A stretch of DNA of 64,000 nt from Corynebacterium jeddahense (lineage in GTDB: Bacteria; Actinomycetota; Actinomycetes; Mycobacteriales; Mycobacteriaceae), in contig NZ_CP063194.1 in NCBI RefSeq assembly GCF_028609865.1, positions 992,001-1,056,000 on the forward strand. Direction: 5' to 3'. This document shows positions 36,079 through 43,991 of the stretch, piece after piece; the first letter of the stretch is position 1; each line of letters opens with the position of its first letter. Both the position numbers and the translations under genes were made by a program. Below the pieces are notes generated by a model, which searched no databases, was not told the origin of the DNA, and saw nothing but the letters and a program-made list of their open reading frames with translations.

Positions 36079-36110
36079 AGGGATTGAGGACAATATTGTC
36101 CTCAATCCCT
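36079..36110. terminator. perfect 32-base palindrome, probable terminator
   Basis: The two 16-base halves are exact reverse complements centred between 36094 and 36095 (CAATATTG at the centre). It starts 14 bases after the stop of the acidic protein gene. It borders directly on copy A of the 134-bp repeat, so it may instead be part of a mobile element end. Confidence 0.55.
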
Positions 36111-36210
36111 CGAGAGCACCCCGTCAACTGGCTCGTCTTCCGGGGTCCGGAGAGCTCCGAGGCCCGGAAGCGAGAGAATCCAGCTACAAAGACCCAGCTA
36201 ATCGCGATTT
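36111..36210. repeat. 134-bp palindromic repeat, copy A, left part (split by IS)
   Basis: These 100 bases are 94% identical to 38148-38247 (six mismatches). The remaining 34 bases of the copy lie at 38062-38095 beyond the insertion sequence. The left arm AATCCAGCTAC is at 36177-36187. Confidence 0.85.
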
Positions 36211-38058
36211 GGGACCGCGGACAAAAGTTTGGAGTGTTGGGGGCGGGAAGGTATTCCGATGCCCGCAGGGTTTCCAGTTGATGTCCGCAAGGGTGCGGTT
36301 GAGAGGTTTTTAGGTGGTATGCCTGCCCGGGAGGTGTGTGATTGGGCGTTGGGTCAGTGTGGCCGCCGCCCGTCGGAGCACACGATTTCGAAGTGGGTTG
36401 CTGCCACCAGGCGGGGTTGTAGTTTGGATGGGCGCCGTGGTGGTCACAGTGCTGACACGATCGCTGGTGTGGTGGCGCGCAGGTTGACCTCGTCGATGCC
36501 GTTGCTTGAGATCGCTGCGGAGTTCGGGGTCAGTGAAACAGTGCCGATTGTGTGGGTGCGGCGGTATTTCCCCGATAAGGATGAGCAAGACCATGTGGCG
36601 TCGTTGGGCTTTGATGCGGTCTATGAGGCGACAATGAAGCGTGTGAGTAAAGACCGCAAAGCAAAACGCGCCACAGAGCAGCAACGTATCGATACCAACC
36701 GTGATCAGCCCCGCCCGCCTCGTCCAGTGGATTCGTGGCTTCCTGGGCCGGGGCCGGTGAAAGATATTGATGCGCTGCCTGATGATGTTGCAGCGCTCAA
36801 GCAGCTGCTGGTGCAGCAGCGTGAGCGTGATGCGGTCAAAGACGCCATCATCGAAGTGCTCATGGGTGGCGGTGACACGCCGGGAAAAGACGACGTCCGT
36901 GATGGTGTGTTGACGACTGCGGCGAAGGCCGCTGTTGTTGGTGCCCTCACGGAGGTCCACGGTTTTTCCATTGCCCGGGCGTGCGCGTTGATCGGGATTG
37001 CCACGTCGACGTTTTACTATCATCGCGGCAAGCACGCGGTCACGGTGCAGGACCGTGCACGCCGCCGCGACGAGCTGAAGGTGCTGATCTTGCAGGCGGT
37101 CGAGCAATCCCGGCGAAGTTACGGCTACCGGCGCATCCACGCCTGGTTACAGGCGATGGGTCATACGGTGTCGGAAAAGATCGTGCGCAACTTGATGGCA
37201 GAGCTTGGGTGCCGCCCACCGGCGAAGCAATCGACGAAGTACTCCTCATACACCGGGGAAACCGACCACACACCACAAAACTTGCTGCTTATCACCCCTA
37301 CACGCAACAGCAACAGCAACGGTAATGGCGCCGAGGGTGATGCCGAGGGTGGTGTTGATGGTGGCGGGATGCCTCAGGTGGCGTTGTCGCAGTACTTCAC
37401 CGAGCACGCCGCGGCACAGGGGCTCACCCACGACTTCCACGCGGATGCGCCGTGGGAGAAAATCGGCACGGATGTGACCGAAATTCACTGCGCGGACGGG
37501 AAGTTGTTTCTTTCAGCAGCGATCGACTTCTACGACGGGATGCCCATCGCGGTGACGATGTCGACCTCGCCAGATCACGACCTTGTTGCCGAGATGATCG
37601 CACGCATCGACGAGTGCAAACCCGAAGGGGTAACACCAATCATCCACTCCGATCGGGGTGGGCTCTACCGCAGTCCACGCTGGGTGAGCATGATCACCCA
37701 CCACGCCCACGACAACCTGGCATGTTCTGTGTGCCAGCAGGAACTGTTCTGCCCCAGCCGGTGGCGCTACATCCCGTCGCTTTCACGCAAAGGCAACAGT
37801 GGTGACAACGCCCGGGTGGAAGGGTTTTTCGGGACGATGAAGCAAGAAATACTCCACGGCCGACCCGAGGTGAAAACCATGACCGTGGCGCAGATGCGCG
37901 ACTATATTGATTCCTACATCGACTTCTACATCAACACACGATTGAAGTCGACACTCGGCGAGGGCTACACCACCATCGCCGAGCACCGCAAGGCACTGAG
38001 TGCATAACAACGAGACAAAGTCCCCCAAAACGCACTCCAACAAAAAGACCGCATCCCC
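36211..38058 (+). mobile_element. IS3-family insertion sequence, about 1848 bp
   Basis: The ends are imperfect inverted repeats (left GGGACCGCGGACAAAAGTTT then GGAGTG; right, reversed, GGGGATGCGGTCTTTTTGTT then GGAGTG). A 3-base duplication TTT flanks it (36208-36210 and 38059-38061). It carries one long transposase gene. Comparison with repeat copy B shows exactly what was there before insertion, which confirms the boundaries within the T-run. Confidence 0.85.
36259..38007 (+). CDS. IS3-family transposase, single-ORF type
   Basis: The 582-residue product joins what are usually OrfA and OrfB in IS3 elements. A helix-turn-helix half (DVRKGAVERFLGGMPAREVC, and later LLEIAAEFGVSET) is followed by a linker, then HTH_21-like SYGYRRIHAWLQAMG and the rve integrase core. 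The DDE residues are in KIGTDVTEIH, IHSDRGGLY and VEGFFGTMKQE. The reading frame is open, so the element may be active. A Cys-containing insert (CSVCQQELFCPS) between the second D and E is unusual. The ATG at 36259 has GGGAAGG nearby; an in-frame start at 36229 would add ten residues. Confidence 0.9.
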   Translation: MPAGFPVDVRKGAVERFLGGMPAREVCDWALGQCGRRPSEHTISKWVAATRRGCSLDGRRGGHSADTIAGVVARRLTSSMPLLEIAAEFGVSETVPIVWVRRYFPDKDEQDHVASLGFDAVYEATMKRVSKDRKAKRATEQQRIDTNRDQPRPPRPVDSWLPGPGPVKDIDALPDDVAALKQLLVQQRERDAVKDAIIEVLMGGGDTPGKDDVRDGVLTTAAKAAVVGALTEVHGFSIARACALIGIATSTFYYHRGKHAVTVQDRARRRDELKVLILQAVEQSRRSYGYRRIHAWLQAMGHTVSEKIVRNLMAELGCRPPAKQSTKYSSYTGETDHTPQNLLLITPTRNSNSNGNGAEGDAEGGVDGGGMPQVALSQYFTEHAAAQGLTHDFHADAPWEKIGTDVTEIHCADGKLFLSAAIDFYDGMPIAVTMSTSPDHDLVAEMIARIDECKPEGVTPIIHSDRGGLYRSPRWVSMITHHAHDNLACSVCQQELFCPSRWRYIPSLSRKGNSGDNARVEGFFGTMKQEILHGRPEVKTMTVAQMRDYIDSYIDFYINTRLKSTLGEGYTTIAEHRKALSA

Positions 38059-38061
38059 TTT

Positions 38062-38095
38062 ATCGGCGAAAAGCTAGAACTTAGTAGCTGGATTT
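38062..38095. repeat. 134-bp palindromic repeat, copy A, right part
   Basis: These 34 bases continue copy A on the far side of the IS and match 38248-38281 with five mismatches. They include the right arm GTAGCTGGATT (38084-38094). Confidence 0.8.
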
Positions 38096-38147
38096 GGCCC
38101 GGAGGAGGCTCGAGGTGGCCCAGCGCCGGCGCGCCGAGTTAATGCCC

Positions 38148-38281
38148 CGAGAGCACCCCATCAACTGGCTCGTCTTCCGGGGCCCGGAGAGCACCGAGGC
38201 CCGAAAATGAGAGAATCCAGCTACAAAGACCCAGCTAATCGCGATTTTTCGGCGAAAAGCTGGATCTAGGTAGCTGGATTT
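38148..38281. repeat. 134-bp palindromic repeat, copy B (intact)
   Basis: The intact copy contains the perfect 11-base inverted pair AATCCAGCTAC (38214-38224) and GTAGCTGGATT (38270-38280). Inside it are a second pair CCAGCT/AGCTGG and the small palindrome AATCGCGATT. It is separated from copy A by 52 bases. The gene-free stretch 38008-38364 otherwise holds only the IS end and the 31-base repeat described next. Confidence 0.85.
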
Positions 38282-38289
38282 AGCTGTGT

Positions 38290-38350
38290 GGCGGCGCGGA
38301 ACCGGCCCGAGGCGGGCTGAGGCGGCGCGGAACCGGCCCGCGGCGGGCTG
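38290..38350. repeat. two tandem copies of a 31-base GC-rich unit
   Basis: GGCGGCGCGGAACCGGCCCG followed by (A/C)GGCGGGCTG occurs at 38290-38319 and again at 38321-38350 with one difference. It lies at the 3' end of the hypothetical gene on the minus strand and could act as its terminator. Confidence 0.7.
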
Positions 38351-38364
38351 TGGAGGCGCGGGCA

Positions 38365-38907
38365 CTACGCCGCGCTGAGCCCTTCGAACATCGAGGACGG
38401 CGAGGCGATGGGGGAGAACGCCCCGTCCACGAGCCAGACGTACGTCACGGCGCGGGCGGCGGGGAGCTCGTGGACGGCGTGCGCTCCGTCTTCGGGGACG
38501 AGGGCGCGCACCCAGGCTTCGGAGAGTGCAGTGTCCACGGGCACCCCGGCGGTGTCCGCGACGCGCAGCTCGATGAGGTAGGCGGGCACCTGGGTCTCGC
38601 CGAACCCCTGGATGCGCGCGCGGGCGCGTGGGCCGACGCGCCGGCGCGTCACGGCGAGGGAGAGCTGGGGGCCGTTGCCCATCCGGGGCAGGGTGATCAC
38701 GGGTGGTCGCCACGCCGCCGTCGGGCGAGACAGTGAGCGCGGGTGGTGTATGACGGCGTGAACGGTGTCGATCGTTTCCGGGTGCGCGGCGCGGATCTCG
38801 GCGGCAAGGGAGGCGGGGGAGATGTCGGCAAAAGAGTCGGGGGCGACGGCATCGGCGAACGAATCGGAGCGGAACATGGACTTGGTGTGCTTCGGAGTGA
38901 ACTTCAT
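38365..38907 (-). CDS. hypothetical protein
   Basis: The 180-residue product starts MKFTPKHTKSMFRSDSFAD. It contains AEIRAAHPETIDTVHAVIHH, then a strand-rich part (PVITLPRMGNGPQLSLAVTR, YLIELRVADTAG, VTYVWLVDGAFSP). No known motif, signal peptide or membrane helix is seen. The start at 38907 was chosen over an upstream one because it avoids a short extension across the intergenic region. It is divergent from the MFS gene, with a palindromic operator-like site between them. Base composition is close to the core genes, so it is probably a lineage-specific gene rather than recent mobile DNA. Confidence 0.6.
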   Translation of the reverse strand: MKFTPKHTKSMFRSDSFADAVAPDSFADISPASLAAEIRAAHPETIDTVHAVIHHPRSLSRPTAAWRPPVITLPRMGNGPQLSLAVTRRRVGPRARARIQGFGETQVPAYLIELRVADTAGVPVDTALSEAWVRALVPEDGAHAVHELPAARAVTYVWLVDGAFSPIASPSSMFEGLSAA

Positions 38908-38948
38908 GGCGCACACACTACGAACGGCGCCCGACACCACCTACGCGC

Positions 38949-38966
38949 CGAACGAACGGACGTTCG
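38949..38966. promoter_or_regulatory. candidate operator CGAACG-N6-CGTTCG
   Basis: A perfect 6-base inverted repeat with a 6-base spacer lies between the divergent hypothetical gene and the MFS gene. Its form suits a TetR- or MarR-type regulator. No regulator gene is adjacent. Confidence 0.45.
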
Positions 38967-38992
38967 ATAAATGGAGAGGAAAAGCCACTGTG

Positions 38993-38998
38993 TACCCT
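38993..38998 (+). promoter_or_regulatory. -10-like box for the MFS gene
   Basis: TACCCT ends 8 bases before the ATG at 39007. It favours this start over the in-frame ATG at 38971. Confidence 0.4.
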
Positions 38999-39006
38999 GG
39001 CCCCCG

Positions 39007-40212
39007 ATGGAAAACGCAGCACAACAACGCACAGCACCGGAACCAACCCCCACGATCCCCCGCACGATCTGGGTGCTCGTCGGCGCCGCGTTCCTCATCG
39101 CCCTGGGCTACGGGCTCATCGCCCCGGTGCTGCCGCAGTTCGCGGGCAGTTTCGGCGTCTCCATGGCCGCCGCGGGCGCCGTGGTCTCCGTGTTCGCGCT
39201 CGCGCGGTTGTTGGGCGCGCCGGGCGCTGGCGTGCTCGTCGATAAGCTTGGGTCCCGTCCGATCTACCTCACCGGCCTGAGTGTCGTGGCGGCCTCGACG
39301 TTCGTCGTCGCGTTCGCCCAGGCTTACTGGCAAATCCTCGCGCTGCGCTTCCTCGCGGGCTTCGGCTCGACGATGTTCACGCTCTCCGCGCAGGCGCTCA
39401 TCGTGCGGGTGACGCACCCGAGCATCCGCGGCCGCGCGAACGCGCTGTACGCCTCGGCCTTCCTGGTGGGCAACGTCGTCGGACCCATCGTCGGCGCGGC
39501 GCTGTCGTTTCTCGGGTTCCGCGCCCCGTTCGCCATCTACGGCGCGGTGGTGGCGCTGGCGGCGCTGGCCGTCGCGAGGCTGACGCACCCGAAGCCCGGC
39601 GCGCACCCTGTGCCCACGCGAAAGCCACCGATGCCCCTGCGCCAGGCGTGGAGTGTGCCCACATACAAGGGCCTGCTCGCCGCGGCGTTCACCAACGGCT
39701 TCGTCAACATGGGCGCGCGGGTGGCGGTGCTGCCGCTGTTCGCGGCGTCCGTCTTCGAGCGCGGCGGGGCGGCGGCTGGGCTCGCGCTCACCGCGTTCGC
39801 GTTCGGCATGGCCGTCACGCTGCAGTTTTCCGGCCGCCTCGCCGACCGGATCGGGCGCCGCCCGCTCATCGCCGCTGGCCTCGCCGCCGCGGGCGTGTTC
39901 ACGGGGCTGCTCGGCACCGCCACGAGCTTCTGGCCGCTCATCGCGCTCTCCGCGTGTGCGGGCGTCGGCGGCGGGTTGATGAGTCCGGCGGTGCAGGCGA
40001 GCCTCGCGGACATCATCGGCAACGACCGCTCGGGCGGTAAGGTGCTCTCCACGTTCCAAATGACGCAGGACGCCGGCCAGATCCTCGCGCCGATCGTCCT
40101 CGGCGCCGTCGCCGAGGCCGCGGGCTTCCGGGCTGCGTTCGGCGTCTGCGGGGGCCTGTGCGCCGCCGCCCTCATCGTCTGGCTCGTCGCCGGAAAGGAA
40201 ACCAAACAGTGA
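39007..40212 (+). CDS. MFS transporter (DHA1-like)
   Basis: The 401-residue protein has twelve hydrophobic segments. The first is IWVLVGAAFLIALGYGLIAP with the VLPQFA motif, and the loop after helix 2 (GAPGAGVLVDKLGSRPIYLT) is MFS signature motif A (GxLxDrxGrr type). The second half repeats this as SGRLADRIGRRPLIAAG. It resembles drug:proton antiporters. The GTG of the nucleoside hydrolase overlaps its stop by four bases (GTGA), so both are expressed together and the substrate may be a nucleoside or base (import or export). The direction is not known. Confidence 0.87.
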   Translation: MENAAQQRTAPEPTPTIPRTIWVLVGAAFLIALGYGLIAPVLPQFAGSFGVSMAAAGAVVSVFALARLLGAPGAGVLVDKLGSRPIYLTGLSVVAASTFVVAFAQAYWQILALRFLAGFGSTMFTLSAQALIVRVTHPSIRGRANALYASAFLVGNVVGPIVGAALSFLGFRAPFAIYGAVVALAALAVARLTHPKPGAHPVPTRKPPMPLRQAWSVPTYKGLLAAAFTNGFVNMGARVAVLPLFAASVFERGGAAAGLALTAFAFGMAVTLQFSGRLADRIGRRPLIAAGLAAAGVFTGLLGTATSFWPLIALSACAGVGGGLMSPAVQASLADIIGNDRSGGKVLSTFQMTQDAGQILAPIVLGAVAEAAGFRAAFGVCGGLCAAALIVWLVAGKETKQ

Positions 40213-41204
40213 GAGTCATCCTGGACTGCGACCCCGGCATCGACGACACCTACGCCATCATCTGGCTCACCGCCGCGGCCCATGCGGGCCTGCTCGAGCT
40301 CGATTGCTTGACGACGACCTCCGGCAACACCCACGCCGAACAATGCGCACGCAACGCCGCGTGGGTGCTGTCCCTGTGCGGCCTACCGATCGTGCCTGTG
40401 GCCGCAGGCTGCCCCGAGCCGCTGGTGTGCGAGCTGACCACCACACCGGAAACGCACGGCGAAACCGGCCTCGGCTACGCCACCGCTCCCGAGCGGGAGG
40501 TGGCGCGCGACTGGGACACGCTGTGGTGTGACGCCATCGAACGCGGCACCGACGACCTGTACTTGGTGGTCACGGGGCCGATGACCAACCTCGCAGCCTT
40601 CGCCGAGGCGCACCCGGAGCACTACGCGGAGTTGAAGCACATCACCGTGATGGGTGGGGCGGTGAACTACCCCGGGAACACGACGCCGAGCGCCGAGTGG
40701 AATTTCTGGGTGGACCCGCACGCCGCCGCCGAGGTGTTCGCCACGACACCGGTGCCGATCACGCTGTGTTCCCTGGGAGTGACGGAGCGGATGCTGCTCA
40801 CGCCGGAGCGGCTGGAGCGATGTGTCGGGGCGTTGGGGCCCTTGGGCGTCGCTAAGCAATTGCCCGAAATCACGCGCTTCTACTTCGAGTTCCACGAGGA
40901 GGTGGGGGAGGGCTACCGCGCGCAAATCCATGACCTGCTCGCGGTGCTCATTGGGCTCGGGTTTGTGGAGCACTCGGGGCGCGTGACCACGGTGGACGTG
41001 GAGGCGGACTCGCCGCTGATGCGGGGCACCTCGGTGGCGGACCTGCGCGGGATATGGGGGCGTGAACCCAACGCGCGCCTGGTCACCGAGGCGGACGTGG
41101 AGGCGGCGTGGGGCTGGTTCGACTGGGCCTGCGAGGTGCACGCGAAGGTGGCCGCGGGCGACGCTGAGCTCACCCAGCTGCGGCACCGGCGCGCGGAGGA
41201 CTAG
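40209..41204 (+). CDS. nucleoside hydrolase (IUNH family)
   Basis: The 331-residue protein begins with the calcium-binding signature LDCDPGIDDTYAIIW and has VTGPMTNLAAFAEAHP, HITVMGGAV and EWNFWVDPHAAAEVF, all family hallmarks. It splits ribonucleosides (purine, pyrimidine or modified) into base and ribose. It is coupled to an MFS gene upstream and stands just before an ECF importer, so it probably acts on a nucleoside taken up by one of these. The precise base preference cannot be read from the sequence. The GTG start gives the exact N-terminus MRVILDCDPG. Confidence 0.92.
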   Translation: MRVILDCDPGIDDTYAIIWLTAAAHAGLLELDCLTTTSGNTHAEQCARNAAWVLSLCGLPIVPVAAGCPEPLVCELTTTPETHGETGLGYATAPEREVARDWDTLWCDAIERGTDDLYLVVTGPMTNLAAFAEAHPEHYAELKHITVMGGAVNYPGNTTPSAEWNFWVDPHAAAEVFATTPVPITLCSLGVTERMLLTPERLERCVGALGPLGVAKQLPEITRFYFEFHEEVGEGYRAQIHDLLAVLIGLGFVEHSGRVTTVDVEADSPLMRGTSVADLRGIWGREPNARLVTEADVEAAWGWFDWACEVHAKVAAGDAELTQLRHRRAED

Positions 41205-41208
41205 CTGC

Positions 41209-41214
41209 TAGAAT
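41209..41214 (+). promoter_or_regulatory. -10 box for the ECF transporter operon
   Basis: TAGAAT overlaps the end of the nucleoside hydrolase gene and would start transcription near 41221. Confidence 0.5.
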
Positions 41215-41217
41215 GCC

Positions 41218-41295
41218 CAACCGTTAGCCCCGGGCCGAGGTGACATAGGCGCGCGGGCGCGGTTGTCTTCCCCTTGAAAACGCTTGGAGCAAAAC
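41218..41295 (+). promoter_or_regulatory. structured leader before the ECF genes, possible riboswitch
   Basis: The 75-base leader has a possible closing stem, CAACCG (41218-41223) with CGGTTG (41260-41265), around a GC-rich interior, then an A-rich stretch and TTGGAG (41284-41289) before the ATG. No known riboswitch class is recognised. The 5' arm of the stem overlaps the expected transcription start, so the structure is uncertain. Confidence 0.25.
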
Positions 41296-42144
41296 ATGTC
41301 ACACACCCCGAACCCACCCCAGGGCGGCCTCGACGCCCGCCCCGGTGCGGGCCGTACCGTCGCGCAGTGGACCCCGGCACGCCGCGCCCTCGTGGCCGCC
41401 GGCGCCGCCATCATCGCCCTGACCTGGCTCTACCTCGTGCTGGCGCGCCCGACCGACTGGGAGAACGTCACGGGATCCACCTCGGGCGTGATAACGCTGG
41501 TCGGCTACGGCCTGGGCACGATCCTGCTTCTGGTGGCCACGGTGCCGGTGCTGCCGGCGCGCACGCTGGGGTTGATACCGATCGCGATGATCATCAACTC
41601 TGTGGTGGGCGAGATCGTCGGCTCGATCGGCATCCCCCTGTACTTGGACTCGATCGGCACCGTGCTGGTGGCGGCGCTGGCGGGCCCGGTCGCCGGCATG
41701 ACCACGGGCGCGCTGAACAACGTGGTGTGGGGCCTGCTCAACCCGGCGGCGTTGCCGTTCGCGGCTGGTGCTGCGCTGATCGGGTACCTCTCCGGCGAGT
41801 TCATCCACCGCTTCAAGGCCTTCAAGAACATCGGCCTGGTCGTGCTGTACGGCATCATCTTGGGGCTCTTGGGCGGCGCGGTGGCGGCGCCGGTGGCCGC
41901 ATTCGTCTACGGCGGCACGGCGGGCGTGGGCACTGGTGCGCTGGTGTCGCTGTTCCGCGAGATGGGCAACTCCCTGCTGCAGGCGGTGACCTTCCAGGCG
42001 TTCATCTCGGACCCGTTGGACAAGGTCATCGTGATGCTGATCGCGTACGCGGTGGTCAAGGCGCTGCCGCGGCGCACGGTGGACGCGTTCGCCCCCGCGG
42101 CGGGCCCGGGTGCTGATGGCGCCTCGGTGGCTGCCAACAAGTAG
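41296..42144 (+). CDS. ECF transporter substrate-binding (S) component
   Basis: The 282-residue membrane protein has six to seven helices and the S-component features VVGEIVGSIGIPLYLDSIGT, VAALAGPVAGMTTGALNNVVW and PAALPFAAGAALIGYLSG. Genes for EcfT and a fused EcfA follow at once, so it is a dedicated (group I) ECF system. The substrate is not evident from the sequence; the upstream nucleoside hydrolase suggests a nucleobase, nucleoside or related compound, since similar pairings are known for deazapurine salvage. The N-terminal 40 residues are a polar Pro/Gly-rich extension. Confidence 0.82.
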   Translation: MSHTPNPPQGGLDARPGAGRTVAQWTPARRALVAAGAAIIALTWLYLVLARPTDWENVTGSTSGVITLVGYGLGTILLLVATVPVLPARTLGLIPIAMIINSVVGEIVGSIGIPLYLDSIGTVLVAALAGPVAGMTTGALNNVVWGLLNPAALPFAAGAALIGYLSGEFIHRFKAFKNIGLVVLYGIILGLLGGAVAAPVAAFVYGGTAGVGTGALVSLFREMGNSLLQAVTFQAFISDPLDKVIVMLIAYAVVKALPRRTVDAFAPAAGPGADGASVAANK

Positions 42145-42822
42145 GTGCATCCGTTCACAGCGCTCGCCGTCGGGTTCTCCGGCTGGATCCTTGTCATGGG
42201 GATCAACCGGCCGTGGGTCTCGGCGGCGGTTATCGCCCTGGCGCTTGCGGCGGGTACGGCGAGGGTGCGAAACGCCTCGCTCGTGGCCGCGGTGGGGGCG
42301 CTCGCCCTGCCCGTGGCGCTGTCGATGCTGCTCATCCACGCCCCGTACGGTGCCGCTCGCATCGCGCCGCTGCTGACTGCCGACGGCCTCGCGGTCGCCG
42401 GCATGCTCACGCTGCGCTTCGTGGCGCTGATCTCGTCCCTGCTGGCGGCGGGCACCTTCTTCACGGTCGCCGACCTTGCCAAGGCTCTGCAGGCGGTGCC
42501 GGGCGGCAACCGCATGTCCTACCTCGCGGGTTCCACGCTGCAGCTATTCCCGCAGGGCGGCCAGCGGGTGCGGGTGGTGCGCGACGCGAACGCGCTGCTG
42601 GGGCGCGCGGTGACGGTGAAAACGATCGCGCCGCACCTGATCATGCCGGTGCTCACGGAGCTGCTCACCACCGGTGCGGCCCGCGGCCAGGCGCTCGAGA
42701 CCGCGGGCTACGACCTCGAAGGCCCCCGCACCGTGCTGCGGCCTGTTCCTGATTCCCCCTGGCAGAGGGCGGTTCGTTGGGGATTCCCATTGTTGTGCCT
42801 GGGGGTGGCGGTATGGATCTGA
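42145..42822 (+). CDS. ECF transporter transmembrane component EcfT
   Basis: The 225-residue protein has N-terminal helices, then the two cytosolic coupling helices, seen around GRAVTVKTIAPHLIMPVL and LTTGAARGQALETAGYDLEG; the ARG motifs that touch the ATPases match VRDANALLGRA and AARGQALE. It starts with GTG directly after the stop of the S gene (no gap) and overlaps the ATPase gene by ten bases. EcfT couples ATP hydrolysis to S-component movement. The length is a little shorter than the usual 250-270. Confidence 0.85.
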   Translation: MHPFTALAVGFSGWILVMGINRPWVSAAVIALALAAGTARVRNASLVAAVGALALPVALSMLLIHAPYGAARIAPLLTADGLAVAGMLTLRFVALISSLLAAGTFFTVADLAKALQAVPGGNRMSYLAGSTLQLFPQGGQRVRVVRDANALLGRAVTVKTIAPHLIMPVLTELLTTGAARGQALETAGYDLEGPRTVLRPVPDSPWQRAVRWGFPLLCLGVAVWI

Positions 42823-43991
42823 GCGTGCTTTCCGGGGCCCTCGAGCGGCACCGGATGGTGCAGGTGGTGGCCGATTCCGGTGCCGGGCTGACGACCATCG
42901 CCCGGCAGGTGCACGCCGACTGGCCGGGCGCCGCGGTGGTGCAGCAGGACCCCGTCGCGCACATCACGTACTTGCGCGAGACGGTTGTGGAGGAGGTCGC
43001 CATAGGCCTGGAGCAGCGTGGTGTCCCGCGGCCGGAGATGGAGCAACGCTGCGCCCGCGTGTTGGCGGCGGCCGGCTTGTCCGATCTTGCGGAGCGCCAC
43101 CCCGCGCGACTCTCGGGCGGGCAGACGCGGCGCCTGGCCATCGCCTGCGTCGCAGTGCTCGAGCCGCGCATCCTGCTTCTCGACGACCCCCTCGCCGGCC
43201 TCGACCCCCACTCCGCCACCCAGGTGGTAAGCCTCCTGGCGGGGCTGCCCTCGCGAGTGGTGCTGTTGGGCAACCGGCCGCGCGAGCTCGATTCGGCCTT
43301 TCTCACGATCCGCGGTGGGGTGCTCGTGGACGGTCTTCCGGAGCCGCACGCCCCAAGCTTGCCACCGCGCCTAGCGCTGGATGGGCCGCCTTTGGGCCCG
43401 CCGCTTCAGCTGGGGGAGGTATGTGCTACCCGCGGGGGACGCACGCGCAGGTGGTGGCAGTTCCGGGCACGCACCGAACCGGAGTTCACGGCGGGACCGG
43501 TCCGCCTGGAGCCGCGGCCGGGCGGTGTGCTGTGGCTGCGTGGCGCGAACGGTGCCGGGAAGACGACCCTGCTGCGTGCGATGGCGGGTCTGGACGGCAA
43601 CGCCGGACTCGAGAGCTCCCGCGGCGTCGCGGTTTCGTTGGCGCTGCAGCGCGCCGCAGACCAGGTCGCCGAATCCACGGTGGGGGACTTCGTTGCGGAA
43701 CCGGAGGCTGTGGAGGCGCTGGGCCTCGACCCGGAGATGCACCCGTTCGACCTGCCGGCGGCTGGGTTGCGGCTTGCCCAGCTTGCTCAGGTCTTCGGGC
43801 AGGGCAGGCCGCTCGTGCTTCTCGATGAGCCCGACGTCGGCCTCGACGCACCTGCCCGCGATCGGGCGCACGCGATCATCGCATCCGGTGTGTCGCGCGG
43901 TCAAGCGGTGGTGCTGACCTGCCACGACGAGACGTTCGCGTCGGAGGTGGGGGAGTACGCCCCGGTCAGTGAGGTATGGCTGAAGGGTTAG
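42813..43991 (+). CDS. fused double-domain ECF ATPase (EcfA-EcfA')
   Basis: The 392-residue protein has two ABC domains. In domain 1 the Walker A is DSGAGLTT, without Lys, and Walker B is ILLLDDP, with Asp in place of catalytic Glu, but the signature LSGGQTRR is perfect. In domain 2 Walker A (GANGAGKTT) and Walker B with Glu (LVLLDEP) are canonical, whereas the signature is LPAAGLRL. A dimer of the two thus makes one complete composite ATP site and one dead site. The ATG at 42813 overlaps ecfT by ten bases. The stop overlaps the convergent HNH gene by four bases. Confidence 0.87.
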   Translation: MDLSVLSGALERHRMVQVVADSGAGLTTIARQVHADWPGAAVVQQDPVAHITYLRETVVEEVAIGLEQRGVPRPEMEQRCARVLAAAGLSDLAERHPARLSGGQTRRLAIACVAVLEPRILLLDDPLAGLDPHSATQVVSLLAGLPSRVVLLGNRPRELDSAFLTIRGGVLVDGLPEPHAPSLPPRLALDGPPLGPPLQLGEVCATRGGRTRRWWQFRARTEPEFTAGPVRLEPRPGGVLWLRGANGAGKTTLLRAMAGLDGNAGLESSRGVAVSLALQRAADQVAESTVGDFVAEPEAVEALGLDPEMHPFDLPAAGLRLAQLAQVFGQGRPLVLLDEPDVGLDAPARDRAHAIIASGVSRGQAVVLTCHDETFASEVGEYAPVSEVWLKG

